Positions 30,286-42,132 are shown, counted from the first letter of the stretch. The stretch is 64,000 nucleotides of DNA from Megasphaera sp. (GCA_022486585.1 JAKVKI010000006.1:1-64000), one strand, 5' to 3'. Program-made: numbers and translations. The notes: a model not told the origin generated them from the letters alone.

Positions 30286-30325
30286 AAAGAGGCTCTTTTA
30301 CCACAACGGTAAAAGAACCTCTTTG
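30286..30325 (-). terminator. Strong hairpin upstream of the ABC ATPase gene (terminator of EamA gene or leader attenuator)
   Basis: aaagaggctcttttacc-acaac-ggtaaaagaacctcttt, ~17-bp stem followed by ATTTTATGGGAG on the - strand. Confidence 0.65.
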
Positions 30326-30417
30326 TTCTTCAATATTTATGTTTATGAGAAAAATTATATGATATTTTTTATTATTTGTCAATAAATTATAGAAATAATT
30401 AATTTATCCTGTTCTTT

Positions 30418-31302
30418 TTATTCTCGTACAACCAGGACGATACCTGTTAAAATCAATAATGTCCCTAGTATAAACGGTAAACCTATAGTTTCTCCTAAGA
30501 AAAGCCATCCTAAAAAAGTACCTGTAACCGGTTGAAAGAAAAAGTACATTCCTCCAGTAGAGGCATCGATCATAGTAAGGCCTTTATTCCACAAATAATA
30601 GGCTAATGCCGTTGGTACCAAAATAATATAGGTGATTTCTGCTAATACTTCTGGTTCCAGCATCGCTTGCATTATCTGTCCATTCATGACCGGTAACTCT
30701 ACAGGAGTCAGGAAAACAGCAGAAACAATCATGCAATACATTGTAACAACAATTGTTGGATACTTCTCTGGTACTTGTTTCACCCATACGGAAATGAGCC
30801 CCCATGTAGCCGCAGCAATAATAAGAATGAGACCGCCAAAGAGACCACCCTGCATGCCGCCCACACCGACAATAAGAACTACGCCGACTGTAGACATACA
30901 GACAGACAGCCATTTTTTCCAGGTTATTTTTTCATGAAGAATAAAATAAGCAAAAATGACCATGAATACAGGCGAAGTCGCCGTCAATACGGATCCAGCC
31001 TGTGCTGATGCCAGCTGTGTCCCATAAAATTGAGCCCAATTAGAAAATACATACCCTACCAAACCAATAGCAATGAGCCGTGGTATATCCCTGCGTTCTA
31101 TATGCCATGATTCTCCCATGATTTTACTCATAAGTCCTAATAAAAAAGCACTACTGACCATCCGAATCCATACGAGTGTCATCGGTTCTATGACCGTCAA
31201 TACCATTTTACATACTACGTACAGGCTGCCCCACGAAGAAGCGGCAATAGTCAATATGATAGGACCTAGAAATTTATTAGGAATATGCCCTGCTCCATTC
31301 AC
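30418..31302 (-). CDS. EamA/DMT family transporter
   Basis: 294 aa; ten TM segments, two EamA repeats. Confidence 0.93.
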   Translation of the reverse strand: MNGAGHIPNKFLGPIILTIAASSWGSLYVVCKMVLTVIEPMTLVWIRMVSSAFLLGLMSKIMGESWHIERRDIPRLIAIGLVGYVFSNWAQFYGTQLASAQAGSVLTATSPVFMVIFAYFILHEKITWKKWLSVCMSTVGVVLIVGVGGMQGGLFGGLILIIAAATWGLISVWVKQVPEKYPTIVVTMYCMIVSAVFLTPVELPVMNGQIMQAMLEPEVLAEITYIILVPTALAYYLWNKGLTMIDASTGGMYFFFQPVTGTFLGWLFLGETIGLPFILGTLLILTGIVLVVRE

Positions 31303-31442
31303 GACGATACACCTCCCAACTCCTTATGTTACACTATATGCCAATACGGTCATTGTATCACATTATTACATCTAGAAACAGATATGCTATAATGGATTTA
31401 ACAAACCTTGTGCTAGGTCACAAAAACCTAAGGAGGAACATC

Positions 31443-32402
31443 ATGAATATTACTGTATTAGGCTGCGGCCGGTGGGGATCTTTTCACGCCTGGTATGCCG
31501 ATCATCTTGGTCATACTGTCACCCTTTGGGGCCGCCCTGGATCACAACATATGAAGGAACTTGTAGAAACAGGAAAAAATGAATATGTAACACTTCCTAA
31601 ATCAATTACCTTAACTTCAGATCTGCAACGTGCCTTAACACACACAGATGTATGCATTATTTCCATCAGTTCTCAACAACTTCGTTCCTTTGCCCGTCAA
31701 TTAAAGGATAGTCATATTTCGTTGACCCTGCCGTTTATCCTCTGTATGAAAGGCCTTGAAATCGGCAGCGGTAAACGCCTGTCAACTGTCATGGAAGAAG
31801 AATTAGGACCGGATGTGCCCGTTGCAGTCTGGGTCGGCCCAGGCCATGTACAAGATTTCCTATCTGGCATGCCGAACTGTATGGTCATGGCTTCTAAAGA
31901 TACTGAGCTGACACATCGTCTCGTAGATATATTCACGAGCCCTCTCATTCGTTTTTATTATGGACAAGACCTCTTAGGTATAGAAATCGGTGCTGCTGCC
32001 AAAAACGTCATGGGAATCGCTGCCGGTATGCTCGATGGTGCTCATTTGACAAGTTTAAAAGGTGCACTCATGGCTCGCGGTACGCATGAATTATCCGTTT
32101 TGATCGCCGCTATGGGCGGCAAAGAAATGACCGTATACGGTCTGAGCCATCTTGGTGATTATGAAGCAACGCTATTTTCTGCCCATAGCAATAATCGTCG
32201 TTTCGGTGAAGACTATATACAAGGGAAACCGTTCCACAAACTTGCTGAAGGCGTATATACAACAGAAGCACTGATGGACTTGTCGCACCAATACGAGGTA
32301 GAACTCCCTATTACGCATACTGTATATGCCATCGTAAAAGAACATCAAAATCCTCAGGAAATGCTGGAACAACTCTTCCTTCGTTCCATAAAAAAAGAAT
32401 AA
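31443..32402 (+). CDS. gpsA: NAD(P)H-dependent glycerol-3-phosphate dehydrogenase
   Basis: Start revised to MNITVLGCGRWGSFHAW (RBS AAGGAGG); GpsA motifs (IEIGAAAKNVMGIAAGMLDG, LSHLGDYEATLFSAHSNNRRFGEDY). Confidence 0.95.
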   Translation: MNITVLGCGRWGSFHAWYADHLGHTVTLWGRPGSQHMKELVETGKNEYVTLPKSITLTSDLQRALTHTDVCIISISSQQLRSFARQLKDSHISLTLPFILCMKGLEIGSGKRLSTVMEEELGPDVPVAVWVGPGHVQDFLSGMPNCMVMASKDTELTHRLVDIFTSPLIRFYYGQDLLGIEIGAAAKNVMGIAAGMLDGAHLTSLKGALMARGTHELSVLIAAMGGKEMTVYGLSHLGDYEATLFSAHSNNRRFGEDYIQGKPFHKLAEGVYTTEALMDLSHQYEVELPITHTVYAIVKEHQNPQEMLEQLFLRSIKKE

Positions 32403-32419
32403 TATCGATCAGTAATATA

Positions 32420-32455
32420 ACGCACCCCTGTCTATATAAGGAGTGCGTTATTATA
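32420..32455. terminator. Rho-independent terminator
   Basis: aacgcacccctgtctatataaggagtgcgttattat inverted repeat between convergent genes. Confidence 0.65.
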
Positions 32456-32466
32456 TTACTGTGTTT

Positions 32467-33165
32467 CTATACTTTTAACATACGATAGCCGATGCCGATA
32501 TGCGTCTGAATGTATTGAGGGGAATTCGGTGACTTTTCGATTTTCTTTCTAAGCGTTGCCATGAAGACACGCAGTGACGCCACGTCATTATCCCAGGAAC
32601 TGCCCCAAATTTCTTTTGTAATATATGTATGGGTCAATACTTTGCCCATATTTTTAGCTAAAAGGCAGAGCAGCTTATACTCAATCGGTGTTAAATGCAG
32701 TTCTTCCCCCTGCAAGTACGCACAGCCTGCAGCATAATCAATCTTTAAATCGCCGTTTTCAACTACTGTTTGCGAAGCTGTCATCATTCCCTGCATTGCT
32801 GCAAGCCGCCGTTGTGTAACCCGTAGTCTTGCAAGGAGTTCTTCAACTGAAAAAGGTTTCGTCATATAATCGTCTGCTCCTGCATCCAATGCTTCTATTT
32901 TATCTGTATCTTCACTACGAGCACTAATGACGATAATCGGCATAGCAGACCAAGACCGGATTTTATGGATAACAGTCACACCATCCAGATCTGGAAGACC
33001 TAAATCAAGCAGTACAATATCAGGATTATGGGAAGCTGCTTGTAAAATCGCTGTTTCTCCATTAGAAGCTATCAAATAATGATAGTGTTGTGTTTCCAAA
33101 GTCGTCGTAATAAGATTGCGAACGGCTGTGTCATCTTCTACAACTAACACAATGGCCTTATTCAT
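32467..33165 (-). CDS. kdpE: KDP operon response regulator
   Basis: OmpR-type receiver and winged helix; start revised to MNKAIVLVVEDD; adjacent to kdpD. Confidence 0.95.
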   Translation of the reverse strand: MNKAIVLVVEDDTAVRNLITTTLETQHYHYLIASNGETAILQAASHNPDIVLLDLGLPDLDGVTVIHKIRSWSAMPIIVISARSEDTDKIEALDAGADDYMTKPFSVEELLARLRVTQRRLAAMQGMMTASQTVVENGDLKIDYAAGCAYLQGEELHLTPIEYKLLCLLAKNMGKVLTHTYITKEIWGSSWDNDVASLRVFMATLRKKIEKSPNSPQYIQTHIGIGYRMLKV

Positions 33166-35851
33166 GCAACGTGACCTCCTCAACGGGCAGAGTAAATCTA
33201 AAAATGGTTCCAACTGGATGATTATTTAAAACAGAAATTTCTCCGCCATGTGCATTAATAATGGATCTGCAAAGTGCCAATCCCAATCCCAGACTTCGAT
33301 GGCTGTCTACGATTTTAGTATTGGCTGTATAAAACATATCAAAAATATGAGGCTTTTCTGTATCATCGATGCCTGGACCATTATCTGAAATATCAGTAAT
33401 CACTTCTTTATTTTTCACATAGGTATTAATTGAAATATCTGAATTTTTGGGAGTATATTTAATGGCATTGTCTACAAGATTAATGACGACCTGCACGATC
33501 AATCGTGCATCCATTTTGACCAGGGCCAGTTCGTCAGACAGGTTGACGTGAATATGATGTTCCACACGGTTACGATCTACATGACGCAAGGCTTCTGCAA
33601 TGACATCATCCATTAATTCCGGTTTAAACCGCAAACTCATGCTGCCTTCTTCAATGCGTGTAATGGATAACAAATTTTCCACTAATTGAATCAGCCAGAG
33701 AGAGTCATCATACATATCCGTATAGATTTGTTTTCTCTTTTCAGGAGAAATAACAGCATCATTAGCAAGAAGTACTCCGGCATTTCCAGAAATAGAGGTC
33801 AAGGGCGTCCGTAGATCATGAGAAATAGATCGCAATAAATCAGCTCGTAATTGTTCATTTTTTGCTTGAATAGCCGCTTGTTCCTTTTCTCTTGCTATTT
33901 GCTCATTTTCCAGAGCCATAGCGCACTCCCCTAAAATAGAGAGTAAAATACTGTTTTCATCTAATTCTAATGGTCGTCCATCAATGACGATGCCTGCTAC
34001 ACCATATACATAAATTCCCTTACGAACAGCTAAATAGAGACATTTAGCACTAGAAAGTGTATCTGTCGTAGCACCGGCACGTTTATTATTTTTAAATGTC
34101 CAAGCTGCTACGGCCCTTTCATTTTGATTTAAGCAGCCTGGTTGTATCGCTTGATTTTCATCGGAAAAGCACTGCGGTTCAGATAACGTTCCCTTTTCTG
34201 CTGTATAAAATACGATGGACCGTTTTAGAAGTCGAACCAGTTGTTTAGCTGTCACTGAAATAATCTCTTCTTTTCCACTCGCTTTTTGCAAAGACTGGTT
34301 CGTATCAAACATCACTTTAGTTCGATATGCTGTATCTGCTTCTTGTACAGCATGTGTTTTGATCTGCATTGCTAAATTACCTGTGATCAATGCCGCCATA
34401 AACATGATAAAAAATGTAGCCGCATATCCTGGATCATATATATTAAAAGTAAATCGAGGATCTGTAAAGAAAAAATTGAATACAAGAACGCTGACAAGTG
34501 CTGAAACTAAACTGCACCAACGGGCTGTTGTCAGAATAGCTGTCAATAAGACACTTAAAATATATACGGTAATAATGTTGGCCTCACTAAAACCAACATG
34601 ATCAAAGAGGAAACCAATGCCAGTTGCTCCTGCTAATAATAGGAAACTTCTCCATATATTAGATGTAGTATGCTGTCCCTTTCCTATTCGTTTCTGTTTG
34701 GGATGATAGTCAGAGGTAAGTGTATCGGGAATAATATAAATATCTATATTAGGTGCATACGAAATGAGTTTTTCTGTCAATGTAGGTTTACTAAATATAC
34801 GTTTTCGTTTAGCATTATAGCGGCCTACGATGATTTTAGATACATTAGACAGACGTGCAAATTCTGCAATTTGAAAAGCAATATCTTCACCATACGTCGT
34901 TTCGATAGAAGCCCCTAACTGTTGTGCTAATCGAGTATTATCTTGGAGACGCTTTTTATTTTCTTCACTCATAGACGAAAAATTTTGATTTTTTACGAAC
35001 AGCGCCGTAAAACTGCCATGAAATGCCTGCGCCATCCTCGCTGCAGTGCGAATGATTTTAGCATTCGTTGGCGAAGAGGATAGTCCTACTAAAATATGTT
35101 CATCTGTATAGTACTCCGTATGCTGTTGCATGCGGGCAGCTTCTGCTCTCCGATTGATGCGATCGGCACACCGTCGCAATGCTATTTCTCTTAAGGCTGT
35201 CAAATTATCTGCACTAAAGAAATGTTTCATAGCCTGCTGTGCTTGTTCTTTTCGATAAATTTTACCTTCCTTTAGCCGGTCTAGTAACTCTTGAGGTTCC
35301 ATATCCACTAGCTTTACCTGATATGAATTATCAAAAATACTGTCAGGGACACGTTCCTGTACGGTTATACCAGTAATAGAGGCAACTATATCACACAAAC
35401 TTTCGATATGTTGCACATTAACGGTCGTATACACATCTATACCGGCACGAAGCAATTCTTCCACATCTTGGTAGCGCTTTTTATGTCGGCTGCCAATAGC
35501 ATCGGTATGGGCAAGTTCATCGACTAAAATAAGTTTAGGTGCTCGTTCAATAGCAGCTTCTACATCAAATTCTGATAATGTAATACCATTATATTCACTA
35601 TTCTGCAATGGAAGAATCTCTAATCCATGTACTAACGCGGCTGTTTCCGGCCGGGCATGAGGTTCTATATATCCGACGATGACATCTACACCTTGTTGTT
35701 TTGCCACATGAGCAGCTTGTAACATTGCATAGGTTTTGCCAATACCAGCGGCGTAGCCAAAAAATATGGTTAAATGGCCGCTTCCTGTCCTTTGCGTTTC
35801 ATTTTTTATCGTACGGAGCAGTTCATCCGGATTAGATCGCATCAGTCCCAT
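33158..35851 (-). CDS. kdpD: KDP sensor histidine kinase
   Basis: KdpD N-terminal domain (GHLTIFFGYAAGIGKTYAMLQAAH), USP, 4 TM, HisKA/HATPase; start revised to MGLMRSNPDELL (RBS GGAGGTG). Confidence 0.97.
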   Translation of the reverse strand: MGLMRSNPDELLRTIKNETQRTGSGHLTIFFGYAAGIGKTYAMLQAAHVAKQQGVDVIVGYIEPHARPETAALVHGLEILPLQNSEYNGITLSEFDVEAAIERAPKLILVDELAHTDAIGSRHKKRYQDVEELLRAGIDVYTTVNVQHIESLCDIVASITGITVQERVPDSIFDNSYQVKLVDMEPQELLDRLKEGKIYRKEQAQQAMKHFFSADNLTALREIALRRCADRINRRAEAARMQQHTEYYTDEHILVGLSSSPTNAKIIRTAARMAQAFHGSFTALFVKNQNFSSMSEENKKRLQDNTRLAQQLGASIETTYGEDIAFQIAEFARLSNVSKIIVGRYNAKRKRIFSKPTLTEKLISYAPNIDIYIIPDTLTSDYHPKQKRIGKGQHTTSNIWRSFLLLAGATGIGFLFDHVGFSEANIITVYILSVLLTAILTTARWCSLVSALVSVLVFNFFFTDPRFTFNIYDPGYAATFFIMFMAALITGNLAMQIKTHAVQEADTAYRTKVMFDTNQSLQKASGKEEIISVTAKQLVRLLKRSIVFYTAEKGTLSEPQCFSDENQAIQPGCLNQNERAVAAWTFKNNKRAGATTDTLSSAKCLYLAVRKGIYVYGVAGIVIDGRPLELDENSILLSILGECAMALENEQIAREKEQAAIQAKNEQLRADLLRSISHDLRTPLTSISGNAGVLLANDAVISPEKRKQIYTDMYDDSLWLIQLVENLLSITRIEEGSMSLRFKPELMDDVIAEALRHVDRNRVEHHIHVNLSDELALVKMDARLIVQVVINLVDNAIKYTPKNSDISINTYVKNKEVITDISDNGPGIDDTEKPHIFDMFYTANTKIVDSHRSLGLGLALCRSIINAHGGEISVLNNHPVGTIFRFTLPVEEVTLHE

Positions 35852-35951
35852 AGGCACACCTCCTCGACTCGTGTATAAAAAGATTATAGCACATACCGGC
35901 GCAAAACCTTGAACAAATCGTTCAAGGTTTCGCAAGGATATGCCATTATTT

Positions 35952-36557
35952 TCATGATATGATATGGTCTAACATCAAATTCACTTTGAGTACATTGACT
36001 GTTTTCTCGCCAAAAATTCCCCAGCCCCTTTCTGTCGTACATTCCTCAATAATGTGACGTACCTCTGCTTCACTGCGGCCACTAGCTGAAGCAATGCGAG
36101 GAACTTGATAGTTTGCAGCAGCTGGCGAAATATCCGGATCGAGACCACTGCCTGAACAAGTGACTAAATCTTCCGGAATAGGTGTATTTCCCATCTTTGG
36201 ATTGGCTTTTCTTATTTTCTGGACCCGTTCAGAGACACTCTTAGCATAGGCCTCACTAGAAGGACTATCATTAGAGGGAACAGCATACAGTAATGGCTTG
36301 CCATCACTATCTGTATACGTTGTCACATCAAGGTTCATAATACGTCCCCACATATGATCATCCTTCGTATCATATTGCCCTAATAAACGACTGCCATAGG
36401 TCCTTCCATTGATTTCAATCATACTTCCATTTGATTTTTCTGGTGAAATTATTTGGGCAATCCCCGTCACAACCCCTGTATATACTACGCCGCACAATAG
36501 TGTGAAAACAAGAAAGATACCTGCTGCACGAGGCAGCAATGTCTTTATCATATTCAT
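35952..36557 (-). CDS. kdpC: Potassium-transporting ATPase subunit C
   Basis: KdpC; SGSGLDPDISPAAANYQVPRIASASG; start revised to MNMIKTLLPRAAG. Confidence 0.97.
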   Translation of the reverse strand: MNMIKTLLPRAAGIFLVFTLLCGVVYTGVVTGIAQIISPEKSNGSMIEINGRTYGSRLLGQYDTKDDHMWGRIMNLDVTTYTDSDGKPLLYAVPSNDSPSSEAYAKSVSERVQKIRKANPKMGNTPIPEDLVTCSGSGLDPDISPAAANYQVPRIASASGRSEAEVRHIIEECTTERGWGIFGEKTVNVLKVNLMLDHIIS

Positions 36558-36591
36558 AACCTCATACCTCCTGCCAATACTATCACTTCTG

Positions 36592-38661
36592 TCATGCAAC
36601 ACCTAAAACCATGAGCAGCCAATCAATAAATTTTACAACTATAAAAGGAGCGGCCAATCCGCCAAGACCATATATCAATAAGTTACGGCTTAGCAATTTT
36701 CCAGCAGGGACTTCCCTGTATTTGACACCTTTTAAAGCTAAAGGAATCAACGCAATAATCACTAAGGCATTATAAATAATAGCAGCCAGTATAGCGCTTT
36801 GCGGCGAATGAAGGCCCATGATATTCAAGTGCGACAAGCCTGGATACAGCCCGATAAACAATGCCGGAATAATAGCAAAGTATTTCGCTACATCGTTAGC
36901 AATGGAGAAAGTAGTCAAACTGCCCCGTGTCATTAAAAGCTGTTTGCCAATTTTTACGATTTCGATCAGTTTAGTAGGTGAAGAATCCAAATCTACCATA
37001 TTACCTGCTTCTTTCGCTGCTTGTGTTCCTGTATTCATAGCTACAGCTACATCTGCCTGAGCAAGTGCCGGCGCATCATTTGTACCATCACCAGTCATAG
37101 CTACTAAATGGCCTTTCGCCTGAAAATCACGAATCATTTGAAGTTTTCCTTCTGGTGTCGCTTCAGCTAAAAAATCATCTACACCGGCTTCAGCTGCGAT
37201 TGCCGCCGCGGTCAGAGGATTATCACCAGTAATCATGATCGTTTTGATACCCATTTTACGCATATCGGCAAATTTTTCTTTTACACCTTGCTTAATGATG
37301 TCCTTCAAATGAATGACACCTAAAATTTTATAATTTTTTGTAACGACTAAGGGCGTGCCTCCCTGTCGCGCAATATCTCGGACAATGCATTCACATGCTT
37401 CCGTATACGTACAACCGCCTGCTTCTGCATATGCCCGAATGGAATCAGCCGCACCTTTACGGATCTGGCAACCTGCGAAATCGACGCCACTCATTCTCGT
37501 CGTCGCTGTGAAGGGAATATATATCATATTTTTATCAGCAAGAGTCCTGCCGCGCAAACCAAATTTTTCTTTAGCTAATACGACGATACTGCGACCTTCC
37601 GGCGTTTCATCTGCCAGAGAAGAAAGCTGTGCAGCATCTGCCAATTCTTCAGGAGCTACTCCATCTACGGGAATGAAATCACATGCTTGCCTATTTCCTA
37701 AGGTAATAGTCCCTGTCTTATCAAGCATCAAAATATCTACATCGCCGGCTGCTTCTATAGCACGGCCACTCATAGCCAGTACATTAGCCTGATTGAGCCG
37801 GGACATGCCGGCAATACCAATAGCTGATAACAACGCTCCAATAGTAGTAGGTGCTAAACAGACAAGTAATGCTGCCAATGTAGTAACGGAAGTTGGATTA
37901 TCAATACCTGCCTGTTTAGCAGAAAATGCAGAATATGTATATAAAGAAAGAGTCACTAAAATAAAGATAATAGACAGCGCTACGAGAAAAATCTGAAGTG
38001 CCATTTCGTTAGGTGTTTTTTTACGGGCCGCCCCTTCAACCATAGCAATCATCTTATCCAAAAAACTTTCTCCGGCTTCTTGTGTAACTTTCACTACGAT
38101 CCAGTCAGACAACAAGGTTGTACCACCAGTAACAGCACTGCGATCACCGCCGGCTTCCCGAATTACCGGTGCTGATTCACCGGTAATAGCACTTTCATCA
38201 ACAGATGCTGCTCCTTCCATCACTTCTCCATCAGCAGGAATTTGTTCCCCTGCCATAACGATCACTAAATCGCCTCTTTTTAAAAGAGCTGACGAAATGA
38301 CGGTGCTAGTTTGTTTCTGTTGTATCGAAGGTATTTTATGGGCTTCTACATCTTTTTGCGCAGCCCGTAAGGAGTCGGCTTGTGCCTTTCCTCGGCCTTC
38401 TGCAATGGCTTCTGCAAAGTTCGCAAACATACAAGTAAACCATAAAATAACAGCGATACTAAACGTATACCCAGACGGAGCATCTTGGATTCCCCATAAC
38501 GACAGGAACCAAAGAACAGTCGTTAAAATAGCGGAAATATAGACTAACAGCATGACAGGATTTTTTACCTGTGTGCTGGGTACCAATTTAATGAATGAAT
38601 CTTTAATCGCTCTGCTCATCATATGAGCATCCGTTAACGCACTCTTTTGTTTTACTGCCAT
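36592..38661 (-). CDS. kdpB: Potassium-transporting P-type ATPase subunit B
   Basis: DKTGTIT phosphorylation site, [22 protein letters not shown]; start revised to MAVKQKSAL. Confidence 0.98.
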   Translation of the reverse strand: MAVKQKSALTDAHMMSRAIKDSFIKLVPSTQVKNPVMLLVYISAILTTVLWFLSLWGIQDAPSGYTFSIAVILWFTCMFANFAEAIAEGRGKAQADSLRAAQKDVEAHKIPSIQQKQTSTVISSALLKRGDLVIVMAGEQIPADGEVMEGAASVDESAITGESAPVIREAGGDRSAVTGGTTLLSDWIVVKVTQEAGESFLDKMIAMVEGAARKKTPNEMALQIFLVALSIIFILVTLSLYTYSAFSAKQAGIDNPTSVTTLAALLVCLAPTTIGALLSAIGIAGMSRLNQANVLAMSGRAIEAAGDVDILMLDKTGTITLGNRQACDFIPVDGVAPEELADAAQLSSLADETPEGRSIVVLAKEKFGLRGRTLADKNMIYIPFTATTRMSGVDFAGCQIRKGAADSIRAYAEAGGCTYTEACECIVRDIARQGGTPLVVTKNYKILGVIHLKDIIKQGVKEKFADMRKMGIKTIMITGDNPLTAAAIAAEAGVDDFLAEATPEGKLQMIRDFQAKGHLVAMTGDGTNDAPALAQADVAVAMNTGTQAAKEAGNMVDLDSSPTKLIEIVKIGKQLLMTRGSLTTFSIANDVAKYFAIIPALFIGLYPGLSHLNIMGLHSPQSAILAAIIYNALVIIALIPLALKGVKYREVPAGKLLSRNLLIYGLGGLAAPFIVVKFIDWLLMVLGVA

Positions 38662-38675
38662 TTTTTCACCCCTCC

Positions 38676-40493
38676 TTACCAAACATTGCTAAAGAATTCA
38701 GCAAGCGGTCCCAACGCTAATGCCGGGAAAAAACTTAATGCACCGATCAGCAACACTACAAAAATTAGAAGAAATACGAACATTCCATTAGTTGTAGACA
38801 GTGTACCAGCTGTAACAGCAATCCTTTTTTTCTGGGCCATGCTGCCAGCAATGGCTAGTACACCTAGTATAGGCAAAAATCGTGCAAACAACATGACTAA
38901 CCCAATAGAAACATTCAGAAACACTGTATTCGCATTAAACCCGGCAAAGGCTGAACCATTATTACTGGCACCTGAACTATATGCATATAATAGTTCAGAA
39001 AACCCATGAGCGCCTGCATTATGTAAACTAGTGGCAACAGCTGGTATACAAGCAGCGATGCCACTGCCTGTCAGGATAGCCATAGGCGTAGCTAAACAAA
39101 TCATGACTGCCCATTTCATTTCATACGGTTCTATCTTTTTGCCTAAAAATTCCGGTGTATGTCCTACCATCAAGCCTGCAATAAATACAGTCAGTATAGC
39201 AAAAGCCAGCATACCATAAAGACCACAACCGACACCGCCAAAAATAACTTCCCCTAACTGCATCTGCAGCATTTCAACCATACCTCCAAGCGGTGTATAA
39301 CTATCATGCATGGAATTTACAGAACCATTGGAAGCTGCTGTAGTAAATGCTGCCCATGCAGCAGAACTGGCAATACCAAAACGGCTTTCCTTTCCTTCCA
39401 TATTGCCACCTGCCTGATCCATCATAGTGACATTCACAGCTCCCTGTTGTATGAGTTGTGGTGTCGCTGTCTGTTCTGTAACTGCAATGGATCCCATCGT
39501 TACTATCAGCATGAAGAACATAGCAAAAAAGATAGCATAACCCTGTTTCTTATTGTTCAATGCCCTGCCAAACGCAAAACATAATGATACAGGAATAAGC
39601 AGGATCGATACCATTTCAATCAAATTAGTAAATGCATTAGGATTTTCAAAGGGATGTGCTGAATTAACGCCGAAGAACCCGCCGCCATTAGTTCCCGTCT
39701 GTTTAATAGCTACCTGACTGGCAGCCGGTCCCATAGGAATAAATTCTTTTGTTATGATCTTTGCTCCTGGTATACTCTGGCTGTTTACTTTTACTGTATC
39801 ATTTTCTACATCAATAACTGCATTTTGAAGAATTTCACCATCCCTGCTGACAGCAATCGGTTCCAGCAGAGAGGCTGTTTCGGCTCCCTTCATATTTTGC
39901 ACGACACCGCCGCTTACAAGAAGTAATGCTACTATGAGATTAAGAGGTAGCAAGATATGAATAATAACGCGAGTCATATCTACCCAAAAATTACCTACGC
40001 CCTTAGATTCTACTTTAGTAAAGCCACGAATCAAGGCAAACAAAACAGATATACCCGTTGCTGCTGAAACAAAATTTTGCACAGTTAATCCTAATGCCTG
40101 TGTCAAATAACTTAACGCAGATTCTCCAGAATAAGCCTGCCAGTTCGTATTAGTTACAAAACTTGCAGCTGTATTAAATGCCAAATGCCAAGACGTACCT
40201 GGAAGATGTTGTGGATTTCCCGGTAAATATCCCTGTACAAGCTGTAATACAAAAACAAAAACGAAACCTATACCAGAAAAAATGAGAACACCTGCAAGAT
40301 ACTGTCTCCAAGTCATCGTTTCTTCTTTATTTATACGAAGAATACTGTACACCGCTGTTTCACACGGTGTCAGTATACATGACAAAAATGTTTTCTCATT
40401 ACACATTACTTTTTTAATGTACGCTCCCAACGGGATAGCTAATACAAGTAATATACCAAGATAGAGTACATATTGTAACATCATCTGTGCCAT
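38676..40493 (-). CDS. kdpA: Potassium-transporting ATPase subunit A
   Basis: 605 aa; [22 protein letters not shown] and other KdpA motifs. Confidence 0.98.
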   Translation of the reverse strand: MAQMMLQYVLYLGILLVLAIPLGAYIKKVMCNEKTFLSCILTPCETAVYSILRINKEETMTWRQYLAGVLIFSGIGFVFVFVLQLVQGYLPGNPQHLPGTSWHLAFNTAASFVTNTNWQAYSGESALSYLTQALGLTVQNFVSAATGISVLFALIRGFTKVESKGVGNFWVDMTRVIIHILLPLNLIVALLLVSGGVVQNMKGAETASLLEPIAVSRDGEILQNAVIDVENDTVKVNSQSIPGAKIITKEFIPMGPAASQVAIKQTGTNGGGFFGVNSAHPFENPNAFTNLIEMVSILLIPVSLCFAFGRALNNKKQGYAIFFAMFFMLIVTMGSIAVTEQTATPQLIQQGAVNVTMMDQAGGNMEGKESRFGIASSAAWAAFTTAASNGSVNSMHDSYTPLGGMVEMLQMQLGEVIFGGVGCGLYGMLAFAILTVFIAGLMVGHTPEFLGKKIEPYEMKWAVMICLATPMAILTGSGIAACIPAVATSLHNAGAHGFSELLYAYSSGASNNGSAFAGFNANTVFLNVSIGLVMLFARFLPILGVLAIAGSMAQKKRIAVTAGTLSTTNGMFVFLLIFVVLLIGALSFFPALALGPLAEFFSNVW

Positions 40494-40582
40494 TATTTTT
40501 CGTCCCCCTTCATGAGAATATATACATAATAGATAAGCATCGCTACTGCTATTGCTCCAATTATAGAAATGACGATTTCCAT
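40493..40582 (-). CDS. kdpF: Potassium-transporting ATPase subunit F (29 aa)
   Basis: Manual translation MEIVISIIGAIAVAMLIYYVYILMKGDEK*; single TM; RBS GGAGC; stop overlaps kdpA start (TAATG). Too short for the ORF track. Confidence 0.88.
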   Translation of the reverse strand: MEIVISIIGAIAVAMLIYYVYILMKGDEK

Positions 40583-40680
40583 ACTATAGCTCCTTCCCTT
40601 TACGTGATAAATCATACCTCAATTTCTATAAATTTGGTGTAAGCAAATATAGGATTCGTATTAAGAACATATAAAGACAA

Positions 40681-40717
40681 AAAAAGATCACTGAAAATTT
40701 TCTCAGTGATCTTCATG
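40681..40717 (-). terminator. Terminator of CBS-domain protein gene
   Basis: aaaaaagatcactgaaaattttctcagtgatcttc hairpin, T tract on - strand. Confidence 0.8.
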
Positions 40718-40742
40718 ACAGTTTACTATGTAATTATTTTAT

Positions 40743-42110
40743 TTACCCTTCACTCGCATCTTCATCAATCTCTTCTGCATGTTTCGTAACGAGTATCTTA
40801 TCGACTCGCAGGTTGTCCATATCCATGACTTCAAAAGTGAAGTTTTTCCATGTATACGTATCTGTTTCTCTGGGAATACGTCCAATACCATACGTTACAA
40901 AGCCAGCCAGTGTCTTATACAGGTCTTCCTCTTCTTCAGGAAGGTCTTCATCAATAGCAAAAAAATCTTTAAATTCTTCAATATTCAGCAATCCTTCCAT
41001 GAGCCATTCATTCGTGTTCCGCTGAATAATTTTATTTGCTTCTTCTACTTTTTCTGCCTCGCCAGCAGGCATGATGCCTACTAATTCTTCCAATATATCA
41101 TGCAATGTCAGGATACCGCTAAAGTTACCATACTCATCAAGGACAGCTGTTTCATGAACACTATGCTCCCGAAAAACATGGACGACTTTCATGATATCCA
41201 TAGATTCCGGAACATACGTAGGCCGATGGATACTTTCTTCTATAATAGCTGTAATGGATGCTTTTCTTCCGTGTTGAACAGCATTATAGTATTTCTGAAA
41301 TACTTCATCGACTGAAGCCATTCCTAAAAAGTCATCTAATGATCCCCTGCCGACAGGAAGATTGAGATGATGGAAGGAAATCATTTCTCTTACGATAGTA
41401 TCTTCCGGATCTTCTAGGTCAACCCATTCGACCTGGGTCCGATTTGTCATAATATCACTGACATCCATATCTGCTAAACGAAAAACCCGATCGACAAGTT
41501 CTGGTTCTTCTTTTTCAAAAGCGCCCATTTCAGCACCCTGTTCTAGCAACAATTTTATTTCATCTTCTGTCACAGGTAGTACTTCCGGGCTGCTGGCACC
41601 GAGCAATTTTGTAACTATACCTGTCGAAGCTGATAAAAACCAGATAAGCGGTGTCGCAAAGGTAGAAAAATAAAGCATAGGACGAGCCAGGAAACAAGCA
41701 ATCTTTTCTGGGTTGTCAATGGCAAGTCGTTTCGGTACCAATTCTCCTAAAATCAAAGTCAAATAGGTAATAATAGCGACCGTAGCAATCATGCTGACAG
41801 AATCAGCATACGGTGCTAATGCTGGGATCATGGCAATGTACGTAGAAACAGGACCTGCCATTTGTGTACCGCCATAGACACCAGTAAGCAAGCTGACTAA
41901 AGTCATGCCAAATTGCACTGTAGAAAACATTTTATTTGGGTTAGCCCGTAATTTTAATACAATTTTAGCGGCTTTACTGCCTTCATCAGCTAACGTTTCT
42001 AAACGAGCTTGATGACAACTGACCGTAGACATTTCTGACATCGAAAAGATACCATTGGCCAAAATAAGCAGTATAATGACTAAAAATTGTTTCCCTAAGG
42101 AAACTTCCAA
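40743..42110 (-). CDS. Hemolysin C/CNNM-type (DUF21-CBS-CorC) membrane protein
   Basis: 455 aa; DUF21 TM region, two CBS domains, C-terminal transporter-associated domain. Confidence 0.94.
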   Translation of the reverse strand: MEVSLGKQFLVIILLILANGIFSMSEMSTVSCHQARLETLADEGSKAAKIVLKLRANPNKMFSTVQFGMTLVSLLTGVYGGTQMAGPVSTYIAMIPALAPYADSVSMIATVAIITYLTLILGELVPKRLAIDNPEKIACFLARPMLYFSTFATPLIWFLSASTGIVTKLLGASSPEVLPVTEDEIKLLLEQGAEMGAFEKEEPELVDRVFRLADMDVSDIMTNRTQVEWVDLEDPEDTIVREMISFHHLNLPVGRGSLDDFLGMASVDEVFQKYYNAVQHGRKASITAIIEESIHRPTYVPESMDIMKVVHVFREHSVHETAVLDEYGNFSGILTLHDILEELVGIMPAGEAEKVEEANKIIQRNTNEWLMEGLLNIEEFKDFFAIDEDLPEEEEDLYKTLAGFVTYGIGRIPRETDTYTWKNFTFEVMDMDNLRVDKILVTKHAEEIDEDASEG

Positions 42111-42132
42111 CTAAATCACTTCTCCTTTTGAA

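Noticed and set aside
40583-40680. Possible c-di-AMP (ydaO) or other riboswitch upstream of kdpFABC
   Set aside because: Only ~100 bp between kdpF and the next terminator; I could not recognise any conserved aptamer core.
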